From Haladaptatus cibarius D43 (GTDB lineage: Archaea > Halobacteriota > Halobacteria > Halobacteriales > Haladaptataceae), in the NCBI RefSeq assembly GCF_000710615.1, contig NZ_JDTH01000002.1, positions 488,082 to 552,081 of the forward strand: a stretch of DNA of 64,000 nt, given 5' to 3'. The notes under the pieces are model-generated. The model was not told the DNA's origin. It was given only the letters and a program-made list of their open reading frames with translations, and ran no database searches. Each line of letters starts with the position of its first letter. The first letter of the stretch is position 1. Shown here piece after piece: positions 8,148 through 15,608 of this stretch. The position numbers and the translations under genes were made by a program.

Positions 8148-8569
8148 TGTTGTCGAGTATGTCCGACGTGTTCGACGACATCCTCGCCGAACTCCGGACG
8201 ATTCGCGTCCATCTGACGAACGAGTCGGCGACCGCGACGGCGACCGACACCACGAGCAGCGTGCAATGGTTCTCGACGGGCACCGACCGCAAGGAACTCG
8301 ACGCGGAGTACACCGAAGCCGAAGATGCATGGGAGAAAATCGACTTCGGGTTTACCGCGAAGACGGTGACCGTGCGCGTCACCGACGACCTGAACGTTTG
8401 TCCGGTTGACCCCTCCGGCGCAACACAGGGTACGAAGATTCGCCCGGAACAGAACGAATCACCGTACTCTCTCGGTGGCGACAACGGTATCGACACAGAA
8501 GCGATTTGGATTCAAGCCGCATCCTCGGCGAACGAGACGCCCCAGTACGAGGTGCAGGCGTTCGCCTAA
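8144..8569 (+). CDS. virion protein, VP9-like by position
   Basis: 141 residues, soluble, no anchor. A short N-terminal helix (SDVFDDILAELRTIRVHL) suited to oligomerisation is followed by a beta-rich domain ending in an aromatic, Gln/Ala-rich strand. A candidate vertex or penton protein, as VP9 lies upstream of the spike genes in SH1. This is an assignment by order; a different minor capsid role is equally possible. An internal ATG at 8159 (MSDVFDD) could be the true start. Confidence 0.6.
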   Translation: MMLSSMSDVFDDILAELRTIRVHLTNESATATATDTTSSVQWFSTGTDRKELDAEYTEAEDAWEKIDFGFTAKTVTVRVTDDLNVCPVDPSGATQGTKIRPEQNESPYSLGGDNGIDTEAIWIQAASSANETPQYEVQAFA

Positions 8570-8590
8570 CGGCGGCTTTCTCTCTTTCAC

Positions 8591-9532
8591 ATGACTTTCG
8601 AATCAGCAATTCAGGCGGACTATGGCACGATGCTCGCAGGCCTGCGCGACACGGTTGGTGGGCTGACGAACTGGACGATAAAAGACGATAGCAGTGACGG
8701 TGCGGCCCAACTCGCCAAGGGCGACTACTTTGTCCTGACGACGAGTGACCCGCAGGAAGACATCTATCTCGGCGTCGAGGCGAACCTCGGCGGCCTCGTG
8801 ATTCAGCACGGCCCGTCGTGGGATGCCGCCAACGGCCAGTGGACTGACCGCTATCAGTTCGACCCGGCACAGACCGGCCAGAACTACCCGCAATATCGGT
8901 ACGAGAACAATCAGGATGTCCACCCGGATGAACACTTTCAGCTCCTCCCGAAAACGAAAGTCCACTCTGACTTTCCGATGCAGATGGGCGATTCGGGCAC
9001 CTACTGGCTGAGCGCGACCGACGAAAAGGGCTTCCAACTCTACTGGCAACGCGAAATCGCCGACGGTGACGACGGCGAACTGTTCGTCGGCGCGGGCAAG
9101 ATAACCCGGGCATGGGACTACACCGCCGCAGACGAACGTGAAGCCGGGTGGGCGCTCGGCTACGGCGATACCAATAACGGGCTAAAACCCGTGCATATGT
9201 CGGAATCTGGCCACTACAACAACAGTTCGGACTTCAACGGTGACAATCGCTACGAACACCACGTCGGCAACAAAGACCAACCGGCGCACGGCCACGTCAA
9301 TCCTGACGCGGAGTTCGACAACTACCCACTGACGAACTCGGTGGTCAGTTCCCGGCAGTATCGGAATGTCGAAGGCCATGATACGGTGATTGGCGATTTC
9401 GACAATTGGGTGCAGGACGAATCGGGTTCCTCGACGGGCCACAAAGACGAGGTGCAAGACGCAGGCGGCGCAGGCGTCTACACCGTCTGCAAGCGCCACA
9501 GTAGCCTCTCGGTGGCGCTCCGCATGGACTAA
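8591..9532 (+). CDS. spike-complex protein, VP3-like by position
   Basis: 313 residues with no signal peptide or membrane segment. Rich in Asp, Gly, Asn, Tyr and Trp, with beta-strand periodicity. The C-terminal third carries many His and Asn (HYNNSSDFNGDNRYEHHVGN). In SH1, VP3 and VP6 form the vertex spikes that contact the host. Here this gene precedes a much larger spike candidate, with only the sequence AC between its TAA and the next ATG. Confidence 0.62.
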   Translation: MTFESAIQADYGTMLAGLRDTVGGLTNWTIKDDSSDGAAQLAKGDYFVLTTSDPQEDIYLGVEANLGGLVIQHGPSWDAANGQWTDRYQFDPAQTGQNYPQYRYENNQDVHPDEHFQLLPKTKVHSDFPMQMGDSGTYWLSATDEKGFQLYWQREIADGDDGELFVGAGKITRAWDYTAADEREAGWALGYGDTNNGLKPVHMSESGHYNNSSDFNGDNRYEHHVGNKDQPAHGHVNPDAEFDNYPLTNSVVSSRQYRNVEGHDTVIGDFDNWVQDESGSSTGHKDEVQDAGGAGVYTVCKRHSSLSVALRMD

Positions 9533-9533
9533 C

Positions 9534-12161
9534 ATGGAGTGGACGACCGCCGCCGACTGGGACGCCGCAACCACTGAGACGACGGTCGAGCATCCGAACG
9601 ACAGTGTGACGCTCGCCGACGGCGCGAGCAGTGGCTCACTCACGACCGCCGCGCAGTCGTCTCCGGCGCTGGCCGTCCCCAACCTCGGCACGACGCTTAC
9701 CAACAGCGTCGGAACGACCACGACCGTCACCGTGACCGAATCGCTTGCTGGTGGTGGCACCGCGACCGACTCGCGGCGCTTCATCACACCGCTCGATAGC
9801 GGCCTTTGGTATGATGATTTCGAGGATGGACTCGGAAGCGAGTGGACGGTTGACGCGACACATCTCATCACCAAAACCAATCGCGTCTACGAGGGCGAGC
9901 AAAGCGTCGGGATAGAAATCTCAGACGCGATTCCGGTGCTTGCGCAGTGTCAGCCCTCTCCAATCGCAGGCGGTCAGCAAATCGCTGGTTTCCGCTTTTA
10001 TTGGCAAGAGGGTCAGAGCAGTTACGGCGGCGGCCTTCGGCTCAAAAACTCGCAGGGAGAGTCTGAGGTTGGATTTGCGACGGATAACCCGCAGTGGATT
10101 GTCCACGACGCAAACGGCACCACCCAACTCAAAGGCGACGACTCCGCATATGGCAACTGGGTCGAAACGCGATTTGTCTTCAACTGGGAGGCAGGGACGT
10201 TTTCGGTGCGCGTTGAGGACTTCGGTACTGGCACAGTTCGCCAGCACTCCGGGCCGCTGAAACACGGCTCCGATGTCGAAACCATCAGTCTTGAAAACTA
10301 TTCGACTGGATGGGGGACAGACTCGAACTGCTGGATGTGGTACGATTCGTTCGCCGTCGAACAGGCCACGCCGACAACGACCGAGAGTACGCCTTTCTTT
10401 GGATTGGACGGCGCGGCGGACTCGGACTACTCGGTGACGCTCGACCTCGACCGCATGGACGACCGTTATGAGCCGTCCGTCGCGTCGGTATCTCTCTCAG
10501 ACGAGTTAGACGCCCAACCCGTGTGGTCGGATACGTTCAACGATGATTCACTCCCCGAATGGGATTTGATTAACGGTGACTGGGACGATTCGGACAACAC
10601 GCTCTATAATACGAGTGGAGAAAACAATTCGTGGATATCACGCCCTGCCGCCGTCGATTACGGGCGCTGGTCGTTCACCCACTACCACGGCCCGCAGTTC
10701 TACGGCGCTAAATTCGTTCTGAGTTCTGTGAAACCACCGGGCGATACCGCCGCACAGCCCGACACCTGCTACAAAATCCAATTCTCGAACTCCAACAACG
10801 GGTACGACCGCTACTTAACCGCCATCGAAAACGGCGCGACAAAGTGGAAGCAGTATCTCGGCGGTGGCGATGACCGCAATTGGCATTCGATAACGCTCGT
10901 CCGCGTTGCGACCGACGACGGTGGTGCGCGCTGGAGTGGGTCGTTTGATAACCGTTCGTTCGTCTACGAAGAAGCGCCCGAGGATGTCGTAGAGGGGCTT
11001 AATTACCTCTCATTTCAGGGTGGGAGCAGTGGTCACCGTTTCGATAGCGTCTCTGTCTCCCGCGACGGCCAGCAGACCGACGACGAGGACGACACCGATG
11101 GCGCGCTCGTGGTTGCGCCGGTCGCATTGAGAGCGACGAGTCGAGTGACGACGCAGACGACAGTCAGCCATCAGTCGGTCGTGGCATCGACGACAACCGC
11201 GACGAGCAGGTCACCAACCCAGTACTATTCGCACGCACCATCAACACCGACCACGACGGCCACACACACCACGACTGCCGCGTGTCGGCCAATCGCCACA
11301 TTCTCCAATGGCGTCTCTGTTCTCGACCTCGTCCGCCTCATGCTGGCCGCCCCCGTCGAAACCGGCGCTCGAACTCGCTCCGTGCATCAGCATCAGGTCT
11401 TCGACGGGGCTATCGAACACAACGACGCCGCACGCCACGGCGCGCTGACTATCGAACGCACGACGTTCCCCGGCTCCGTTCGGCGCGTTCCCTCGGCCCC
11501 GACCATCCGCCTTCGGGCATTCAACTCGGTCACCGACGCCCAGTATGACCAAACCGCCCTTGCGGTGCAACTCAGATCCGCGTCGTCGATGACGACCGGC
11601 CACCATGCGTCGGCCATCGCGAGCGCCGACATCGTTCCCGTCGTTGCGCTCGATTCCGAGTACGACATCGGACAGGCAAGTGCGACACTCGGTGCAGTCG
11701 GTATCGAGCAGGCAACAGAGACACTCGCCGGGACAGCGACTGCGACGACCACCGCGACAACAACCGTCACCGACCACCAGCACGACGCGGTCACCGCGAG
11801 CGCCGACCTGTTCGCTCCGTATCGGCCCATCGGCAACAGCGTCTACCCGCTGACGATGCCGACAGTGAGCGCCGACAGCACCACCGCAGTCGGGAAGGAA
11901 ATGAACGGGGCAGACGTGCAGGCAATCGCCAGCAGCCGGCCAGCGGCGCGTGCGACGACACAGAAGATGGAGACGATCGGTGGCTCTCCACTTGCCGTCC
12001 TGCTTGACGCGAAGACGCCCTACCACCTCGCACGACTCGTCGTGGACATCGCGGACGACGACGGCACGACTCTCCAACCGGACGGCTCCGTACCGGGTGG
12101 CATAGACACGACTGAAGACGTAATCTTCGGCTCACGGTTTAACGGCCTCTCAATGCAGTAA
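9534..12161 (+). CDS. large spike / receptor-binding protein with two lectin-like (ConA/LamG-type) domains
   Basis: 875 residues from ATG 9534. Residues 1-85: Thr/Ala-rich N-terminus. About 85-285: a jelly-roll-like module starting WYDDFEDG and ending WMWYDSFAVEQ. About 325-520: a second module starting WSDTFNDDSLPEWDL and ending HRFDSVSVSRDG. Both follow the opening-strand and closing-strand pattern of LamG/ConA-like glycan-binding domains. About 530-590 is a Thr-rich stretch, then a different C-terminal region. The gene occupies the place of SH1 VP6 but is much longer. Between about 11110 and 11295 the -1 frame looks more like haloarchaeal coding (acidic, high GC at third positions) than this frame, so two compensating indels are possible. 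Confidence 0.68.
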   Translation: MEWTTAADWDAATTETTVEHPNDSVTLADGASSGSLTTAAQSSPALAVPNLGTTLTNSVGTTTTVTVTESLAGGGTATDSRRFITPLDSGLWYDDFEDGLGSEWTVDATHLITKTNRVYEGEQSVGIEISDAIPVLAQCQPSPIAGGQQIAGFRFYWQEGQSSYGGGLRLKNSQGESEVGFATDNPQWIVHDANGTTQLKGDDSAYGNWVETRFVFNWEAGTFSVRVEDFGTGTVRQHSGPLKHGSDVETISLENYSTGWGTDSNCWMWYDSFAVEQATPTTTESTPFFGLDGAADSDYSVTLDLDRMDDRYEPSVASVSLSDELDAQPVWSDTFNDDSLPEWDLINGDWDDSDNTLYNTSGENNSWISRPAAVDYGRWSFTHYHGPQFYGAKFVLSSVKPPGDTAAQPDTCYKIQFSNSNNGYDRYLTAIENGATKWKQYLGGGDDRNWHSITLVRVATDDGGARWSGSFDNRSFVYEEAPEDVVEGLNYLSFQGGSSGHRFDSVSVSRDGQQTDDEDDTDGALVVAPVALRATSRVTTQTTVSHQSVVASTTTATSRSPTQYYSHAPSTPTTTATHTTTAACRPIATFSNGVSVLDLVRLMLAAPVETGARTRSVHQHQVFDGAIEHNDAARHGALTIERTTFPGSVRRVPSAPTIRLRAFNSVTDAQYDQTALAVQLRSASSMTTGHHASAIASADIVPVVALDSEYDIGQASATLGAVGIEQATETLAGTATATTTATTTVTDHQHDAVTASADLFAPYRPIGNSVYPLTMPTVSADSTTAVGKEMNGADVQAIASSRPAARATTQKMETIGGSPLAVLLDAKTPYHLARLVVDIADDDGTTLQPDGSVPGGIDTTEDVIFGSRFNGLSMQ

Positions 12162-12163
12162 CT

Positions 12164-12469
12164 ATGACAAACGCAGACTCTCTCACTCGAACCGAAACCA
12201 GCATCGACACGACGGCTCCCAACGGCGCACCCTCGAACGCCGAACTCGGCGAACGCATCGCTGGGGTCGAAGCGACGGTCGAAGGCCATGATGAGAAACT
12301 AGACGACATCCGGGCGTTGCTCTCCGGACGCCTCGACGACCTCGAACAGTCGCACGATGAGATGGAAGACCAGCATAATCGCCTCTGGTGGGTGTTTCAA
12401 ACCCTCAAGAAAGCCGCCGCTGGAGGGCTTGGCGGCGGTGTCCTACTTGACCTGCTCGGTGTACTCTGA
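12164..12469 (+). CDS. coiled-coil protein with C-terminal hydrophobic segment (XhlA/holin-like architecture)
   Basis: 101 residues: a Thr/Ser-rich start, a heptad-type coiled coil (about residues 28-78, ELGERIAGVEATVEGHDEKL...), a Trp-Trp pair, then a glycine-rich hydrophobic tail (AAAGGLGGGVLLDLLGVL). The layout, helix bundle followed by an aromatic boundary and one membrane helix, is that of XhlA-type phage lysis accessory proteins. A role in membrane permeabilisation or vertex attachment is inference. It starts two bases after the spike gene stop and is the last gene of the structural operon. Confidence 0.6.
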   Translation: MTNADSLTRTETSIDTTAPNGAPSNAELGERIAGVEATVEGHDEKLDDIRALLSGRLDDLEQSHDEMEDQHNRLWWVFQTLKKAAAGGLGGGVLLDLLGVL

Positions 12470-12562
12470 CTCCCTCGGCTCCGCTGTATTACAGAATCCC
12501 GTCGAAGGTGGTTTTGGCGCGACTCCGCGGGGTTTCACGCCAGCGAAAGTCGAATCCTCAAA

Positions 12563-12593
12563 TTGCACATCTCATCGTGATGGCGATGTGCAA
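12563..12593. repeat. inverted repeat and partial direct repeat upstream of the DUF7692-like gene
   Basis: TTGCACATC (12563-12571) and GATGTGCAA (12585-12593) are perfect 9-base arms, with a nested CATC/GATG inside the loop. GATGTGCAA returns at 12711-12719, and both copies are followed by a related stretch (ATGCGAATCGGGTC at about 12604 and ATGCGAATCAAGTC at 12728), so about 33 bp is imperfectly repeated. The second copy includes the start codon of the next gene. It could be an operator, or a duplication left by insertion at the end of the structural operon. Confidence 0.5.
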
Positions 12594-12727
12594 AACGCAC
12601 TAGATGCGAATCGGGTCAATTGTACATTGACTTCGTGAATAGTTCCGATTCACTTCTCGTTATATACTAACTCGGTTTCAGCACCTCCAGCAGAACGGCT
12701 TTGAGACTCCGATGTGCAATCTCATCT

Positions 12728-12976
12728 ATGCGAATCAAGTCGGATGGCAAGTACGAGTATCGGAAGGATCTCTACGACCAAGCAGGCGAACTACTTGGTG
12801 AATCAACGAGGAGCAAAGGCCTCGATGCAAGTGCGGAGTTTACACGGCGAATGATGCGGAATCTCGAACGTGCCGCGGAACATCCTGATATGACGGAAGA
12901 TCTCGCTAAAGTACTAAGTACGCCACAGGTAACGCTCGAATATCGGGTTGAATCGGGAGTTCAAGTCGAAAGGTAA
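12728..12976 (+). CDS. DUF7692-type small haloarchaeal protein
   Basis: 82 residues from ATG 12728. The text MRIKSDGKYEYRKDLYDQ, followed by an AEFTRRMMRNLERAAEHPDMTEDLAKVLSTP-like region, is a pattern I recognise from a small protein common on haloarchaeal plasmids and proviruses. It has ribbon-helix-helix-like proportions (short strand, then helices), so DNA binding is plausible. It stands alone between the structural operon and the toxin-antitoxin pair, with a repeat overlapping its start. Family name from memory; function unknown. Confidence 0.65.
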   Translation: MRIKSDGKYEYRKDLYDQAGELLGESTRSKGLDASAEFTRRMMRNLERAAEHPDMTEDLAKVLSTPQVTLEYRVESGVQVER

Positions 12977-13027
12977 GCTCGGTAGGTGTGCAGTAGGCTT
13001 ATTGACCGCGGAAAACAATCTTTTTCC

Positions 13028-13276
13028 ATGGCAAGTAATCAAGTCACCGACGAAACCACGGTCAACGACGGCCATTCGGTGACGGTGCCATCCCAGATTC
13101 GGGAGGCACTGGACATCGAACCCGGCGACAAACTCCGCTGGCGACTCGACGACGAGGATAATCTCACTGTCGAAGTAGTGAAACAGCGGTTCGGAGCGTT
13201 CGATGATCTTGAACCGGTAGATATTGGAGAGGAGACGAATGCAGTCGAATTAGAGAAGGAATTCGGAGCGTTCTAA
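13028..13276 (+). CDS. AbrB/MazE-type antitoxin
   Basis: 82 residues with a swapped-hairpin AbrB-type DNA-binding domain at residues about 8-50 (DGHSVTVPSQIREALDIEPGDKLRWRL), the classical pattern of two strands, a short helix and a Pro-Gly-Asp turn. The C-terminal acidic tail would wrap and neutralise the toxin. Its TAA shares one base with the toxin ATG. AbrB-PIN pairs usually repress their own promoter. The ORF extends upstream in frame, but ATG 13028 fits the domain boundary. Confidence 0.85.
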   Translation: MASNQVTDETTVNDGHSVTVPSQIREALDIEPGDKLRWRLDDEDNLTVEVVKQRFGAFDDLEPVDIGEETNAVELEKEFGAF

Positions 13277-13704
13277 TGCCGGTCATCGTCGATTCTAATA
13301 TTCTCATCGGCCAGCGATTAGCTCGTGACCAATACCATGAGCAAGCGAACGAAATCGTCCGTGCTATCGACCACGGCGACCTTCCGACAGCTCACATCAC
13401 GAATTACGTTCTTGGTGAAGTACTGAACATCCTTGGACGACGAGCGGGGCACGATGCGGCTGTTGCAACGCTCGACACGCTCATCGAAAGTGCAGGGTTC
13501 GAAATCGTTCACTCCCCGAAGGCAGATTTCACGAGCGGACAAGCACTCTATCGACAGTATCCCTCCCTCACATTTGTTGACGCGCTAACGACGGCGTACA
13601 TGCAACGCGAAGGTATCGAGTACGTCTACAGCTTTGACGATGATTTTGACGCAGTCCAAGATGTTACGCGACTCGATACCGCGAGTAATCCGTTTCGAGG
13701 ATAG
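13276..13704 (+). CDS. vapC: PIN-domain RNase toxin (VapC family)
   Basis: 142 residues, a full PIN domain. The acidic active-site set is visible: D6 (VDSN), E48 (LGEVL), D102 (TFVDALT) and an aspartate cluster at 121-125 (DDDFD), expected to bind Mg2+ or Mn2+. VapC toxins cut tRNA or rRNA when the antitoxin is degraded. It overlaps the AbrB-type antitoxin. On an integrated element it could act as an addiction or anti-virus device. All catalytic residues appear intact. Confidence 0.88.
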   Translation: MPVIVDSNILIGQRLARDQYHEQANEIVRAIDHGDLPTAHITNYVLGEVLNILGRRAGHDAAVATLDTLIESAGFEIVHSPKADFTSGQALYRQYPSLTFVDALTTAYMQREGIEYVYSFDDDFDAVQDVTRLDTASNPFRG

Positions 13705-13889
13705 CCGACCCGATAGCGGTCGAATCACGCTATTGATTATAATATCGTAAGAATACGGGTGAGACACAACCCACAGCCGGTAGTACCGCAGAAACACCGC
13801 AGAACAACCGCACTCAGCAGTAGTCGATAGATGCGTACAGAGGGTGGCTAGCGTGAATGTTTTAGCCTGTGGTTGGTGTGGTGCGGCTC

Positions 13890-13915
13890 ACGGGGGGTTC
13901 GCCGGAACCCCCCGT
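13890..13915 (-). terminator. strong GC hairpin downstream of the leftward coiled-coil gene
   Basis: ACGGGGGGTTC (13890-13900) and GAACCCCCCGT (13905-13915) form a perfect 11-bp stem with a four-base loop. It lies 17 bases beyond the stop of the leftward gene at 13932, and 185 bases beyond the VapC stop on the other strand, so it could end transcription from either side. No U-run is present. The stretch from 13705 to 13889 has no gene I can support. Confidence 0.55.
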
Positions 13916-13931
13916 ATTATGCGATTGTAAT

Positions 13932-14603
13932 CTATCCCTCCCGGTGAGCGCGTACCCAACCGCGAAGGTCGGGATGGTTCCATTCAACGCGGATACTCTT
14001 CTCCTCGACCTTCGTGGTAGCGTCCACGTCCGGATTAGCGAGATGGCCGTCAACGTAGTGGACACCGGGAACTCGTTCGTCCATCTCTTCCATCACGCGA
14101 TAGCCGTCCGTGTTGTACGCACAGCCGTAGTGCGTCGCTACTTCGCGGTAGTTCAGATAGACGACTTCCCCACCCGCTTCCCGTACTTTCTCCTCTGCTC
14201 GACCGAGGACGTTCAGATACTTTTCCTGAACCGTGGCAGACTCGGGACGCTTCGTCTTGAAGTTCAGCAGTCCGGCGTTCTCCCGCGACCGCTCGATGCA
14301 GTCGTACAGTTCGCCTCCGACATTCGCGGCTTCCGCCACAAGGTTCGGCGAACTTGCATCGACGCTACTCCCGTCCTCTAACGAATACTCCCGAACGTCG
14401 TTGATGATACGCGAAACGGACGCTCGAACGCGCTGGTTTTGCTCCTTTTCCTCGTCGAGTTCCGTGCGTAGCTGGTCGTTCTCCGCTTCGAGTTCATCGA
14501 CACGCTCTTCGAGGCGGTCGTTCCGTTCTCGTTCTTCCTCGACTTGCTGTTCGAGATTGGCAACGCGCTCCGCGAGTTCGTCGAGCAGTTCCTCACTGCC
14601 CAT
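13932..14603 (-). CDS. coiled-coil protein of haloarchaeal mobile elements, function unknown
   Basis: 223 residues from ATG 14603, chosen because a perfect AAGGAGGTGAT Shine-Dalgarno site lies just upstream. A longer reading from 14678 lacks one. Residues 1-75 are an uninterrupted heptad coiled coil (LLDELAERVANLEQQVEEER...LEERVDELEAEN). The C-terminal 140 residues form a globular domain with conserved-looking VVYLNYREVATHYGC and HPDLRGWVRAHREG. I know this type only as a recurrent plasmid/provirus protein with zinc-finger neighbours, as here. Dimerisation through the coiled coil is likely. Confidence 0.75.
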   Translation of the reverse strand: MGSEELLDELAERVANLEQQVEEERERNDRLEERVDELEAENDQLRTELDEEKEQNQRVRASVSRIINDVREYSLEDGSSVDASSPNLVAEAANVGGELYDCIERSRENAGLLNFKTKRPESATVQEKYLNVLGRAEEKVREAGGEVVYLNYREVATHYGCAYNTDGYRVMEEMDERVPGVHYVDGHLANPDVDATTKVEEKSIRVEWNHPDLRGWVRAHREG

Positions 14604-14703
14604 ATCGATCACCTCCTTGAGCGACGAGATCCGCACCGCACTCCGTACAGCGATAGCACTGCGAAGATTCCTCTCCACACGTAGAACACCGTCTCTCGGC
14701 CAT
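14593..14703 (-). CDS. 36-residue zinc-finger microprotein
   Basis: ATG 14703 to TGA 14593. The sequence contains CSTC followed by CYRCTEC, four or five cysteines able to hold one Zn2+. A GGAGGTGA site lies upstream. Its 3' end overlaps the start of the coiled-coil gene by 11 bases, and its ATG overlaps the stop of the next zinc-finger gene, so the three are probably co-translated. Small CPxCG-type proteins are abundant in haloarchaea and several have regulatory roles. Confidence 0.65.
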   Translation of the reverse strand: MAERRCSTCGEESSQCYRCTECGADLVAQGGDRYGQ

Positions 14704-14831
14704 CACTCCTCACCTCCCTGTAGTCGCGTAGGATGAACGGTACAACCGCAGGGACTGACGGTTGCGATACTCGGCCCACTCACTATCGTCCACGTTACTT
14801 GCTCGCCGCACTCTGGACAGGTGCGGCTCAT
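14703..14831 (-). CDS. 42-residue CPxCG zinc-finger microprotein
   Basis: ATG 14831 to TGA 14703. CPECG near the N-terminus and CGC near residue 28 form the two zinc knuckles. A GGAGGTGA Shine-Dalgarno site lies about 7 bases upstream of the start. It is the first gene of a three-gene leftward unit (CPxCG protein, second zinc finger, coiled-coil protein) that lies between the VapC gene and tRNA-Gln. Function unknown. Confidence 0.65.
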   Translation of the reverse strand: MSRTCPECGEQVTWTIVSGPSIATVSPCGCTVHPTRLQGGEE

Positions 14832-14893
14832 GCCCTATCACCTCCGCGAGAGAAGTCGCTGTCTCTGTGGGGGATTAGTGTAAAATTTCTGAT

Positions 14894-14965
14894 AGTCCCG
14901 GGCGGATTCGAACCGCCGTCAATGGCTCCAAAGGCCATTATGATTGGCCGCTACACCACGGGACT
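14894..14965 (-). tRNA. tRNA-Gln, anticodon TTG
   Basis: The leftward strand folds as a 72-base tRNA: acceptor arms AGTCCCG and CGGGACT, anticodon stem ATGGC/GCCAT around the loop CTTTGGA (anticodon TTG), and T-arm GGCGG-TTCGAAT-CCGCC. CCA is not encoded. Its 3' end points toward the provirus-like block, the geometry expected if that block integrated into the tRNA 3' end. No second copy of the 3' segment is visible inside the window, so the other attachment site would be to the left of base 1. Confidence 0.95.
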
Positions 14966-15179
14966 GCACTCGCTTTGCTTGTTTGTCCCGTGTACCTCGC
15001 AAATTCGTCAGATTTGCTCACCACCGGATGACGACAAGTCGCCATCCGATCCTCGTCTCACTTCGTTCGACAAGACACCACGGGAGTACGATTGCATTTG
15101 CGGGTAGTGCATCCTCATACAAGTGTGTTGCTTTTCGCTCTGTAATCGTGAAAGAGGAAGCAAGGATTCAGCCTTCAGT

Positions 15180-15608
15180 TTAGTCCGCGCCACCTTCTTC
15201 CACCAGATACGTACACATATCCTCCTCGGCGTGGAAACACTCCGGACACTGCGGTTCGCGGTCGATAATCGTATCAAGTCGTTCGGCCACCGTCTCGTCG
15301 ATGACGCTTTCGAGTTGCTTGGCTTCCATCCGGAAATCATCGACTTCAAGGACGTTTGCGAGGAAGCGTTCGAGGATACAGTAGGTCTGGAGGGCGTCAC
15401 TGGCGCGCTTCTCCCCGTCTTCAGTGAGGGTCGCACCGCGATACTTTTCGTGTTCGACCAACCCGCGCTCTTGGAGCTTGCCGACCATTTCGTTGACGCT
15501 CGCGGGACTCACGCCGAGTCTGTCCGCGAGTGCACCGGTTGCCGCCGGGCCATCTTCGATACGCTGGACGAGATAAATCGTTTTGAGGTACTGGTCTGCC
15601 GTGTTCAT
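15180..15608 (-). CDS. DtxR/MntR-family metal-dependent transcriptional repressor
   Basis: 142 residues: an N-terminal winged helix (residues 1-60, LKTIYLVQRIEDGPAATGALADRLGVSPASVNEMVGKL), a beta wing (YRGATLTEDG), then the metal-binding dimerisation domain with Cys/His/Glu ligands (MEAKQLESVID, CPECFHAEEDMC). No SH3-like third domain, as in most archaeal members. It binds Fe2+ or Mn2+ and then DNA. It ends the sufC-sufB-sufD / ferritin-like gene string with an ATGA overlap, and a TTAGG-N4-CCTAA palindrome stands in front of sufC, so iron-dependent autoregulation of the string is likely. Confidence 0.88.
   Translation of the reverse strand: MNTADQYLKTIYLVQRIEDGPAATGALADRLGVSPASVNEMVGKLQERGLVEHEKYRGATLTEDGEKRASDALQTYCILERFLANVLEVDDFRMEAKQLESVIDETVAERLDTIIDREPQCPECFHAEEDMCTYLVEEGGAD

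Noticed and set aside
13932-14603. Coiled-coil gene next to tRNA-Gln as the missing integrase
   Set aside because: It lacks the Arg-His-Arg-Tyr residues and overall layout of tyrosine recombinases, and no serine-recombinase motif is present.
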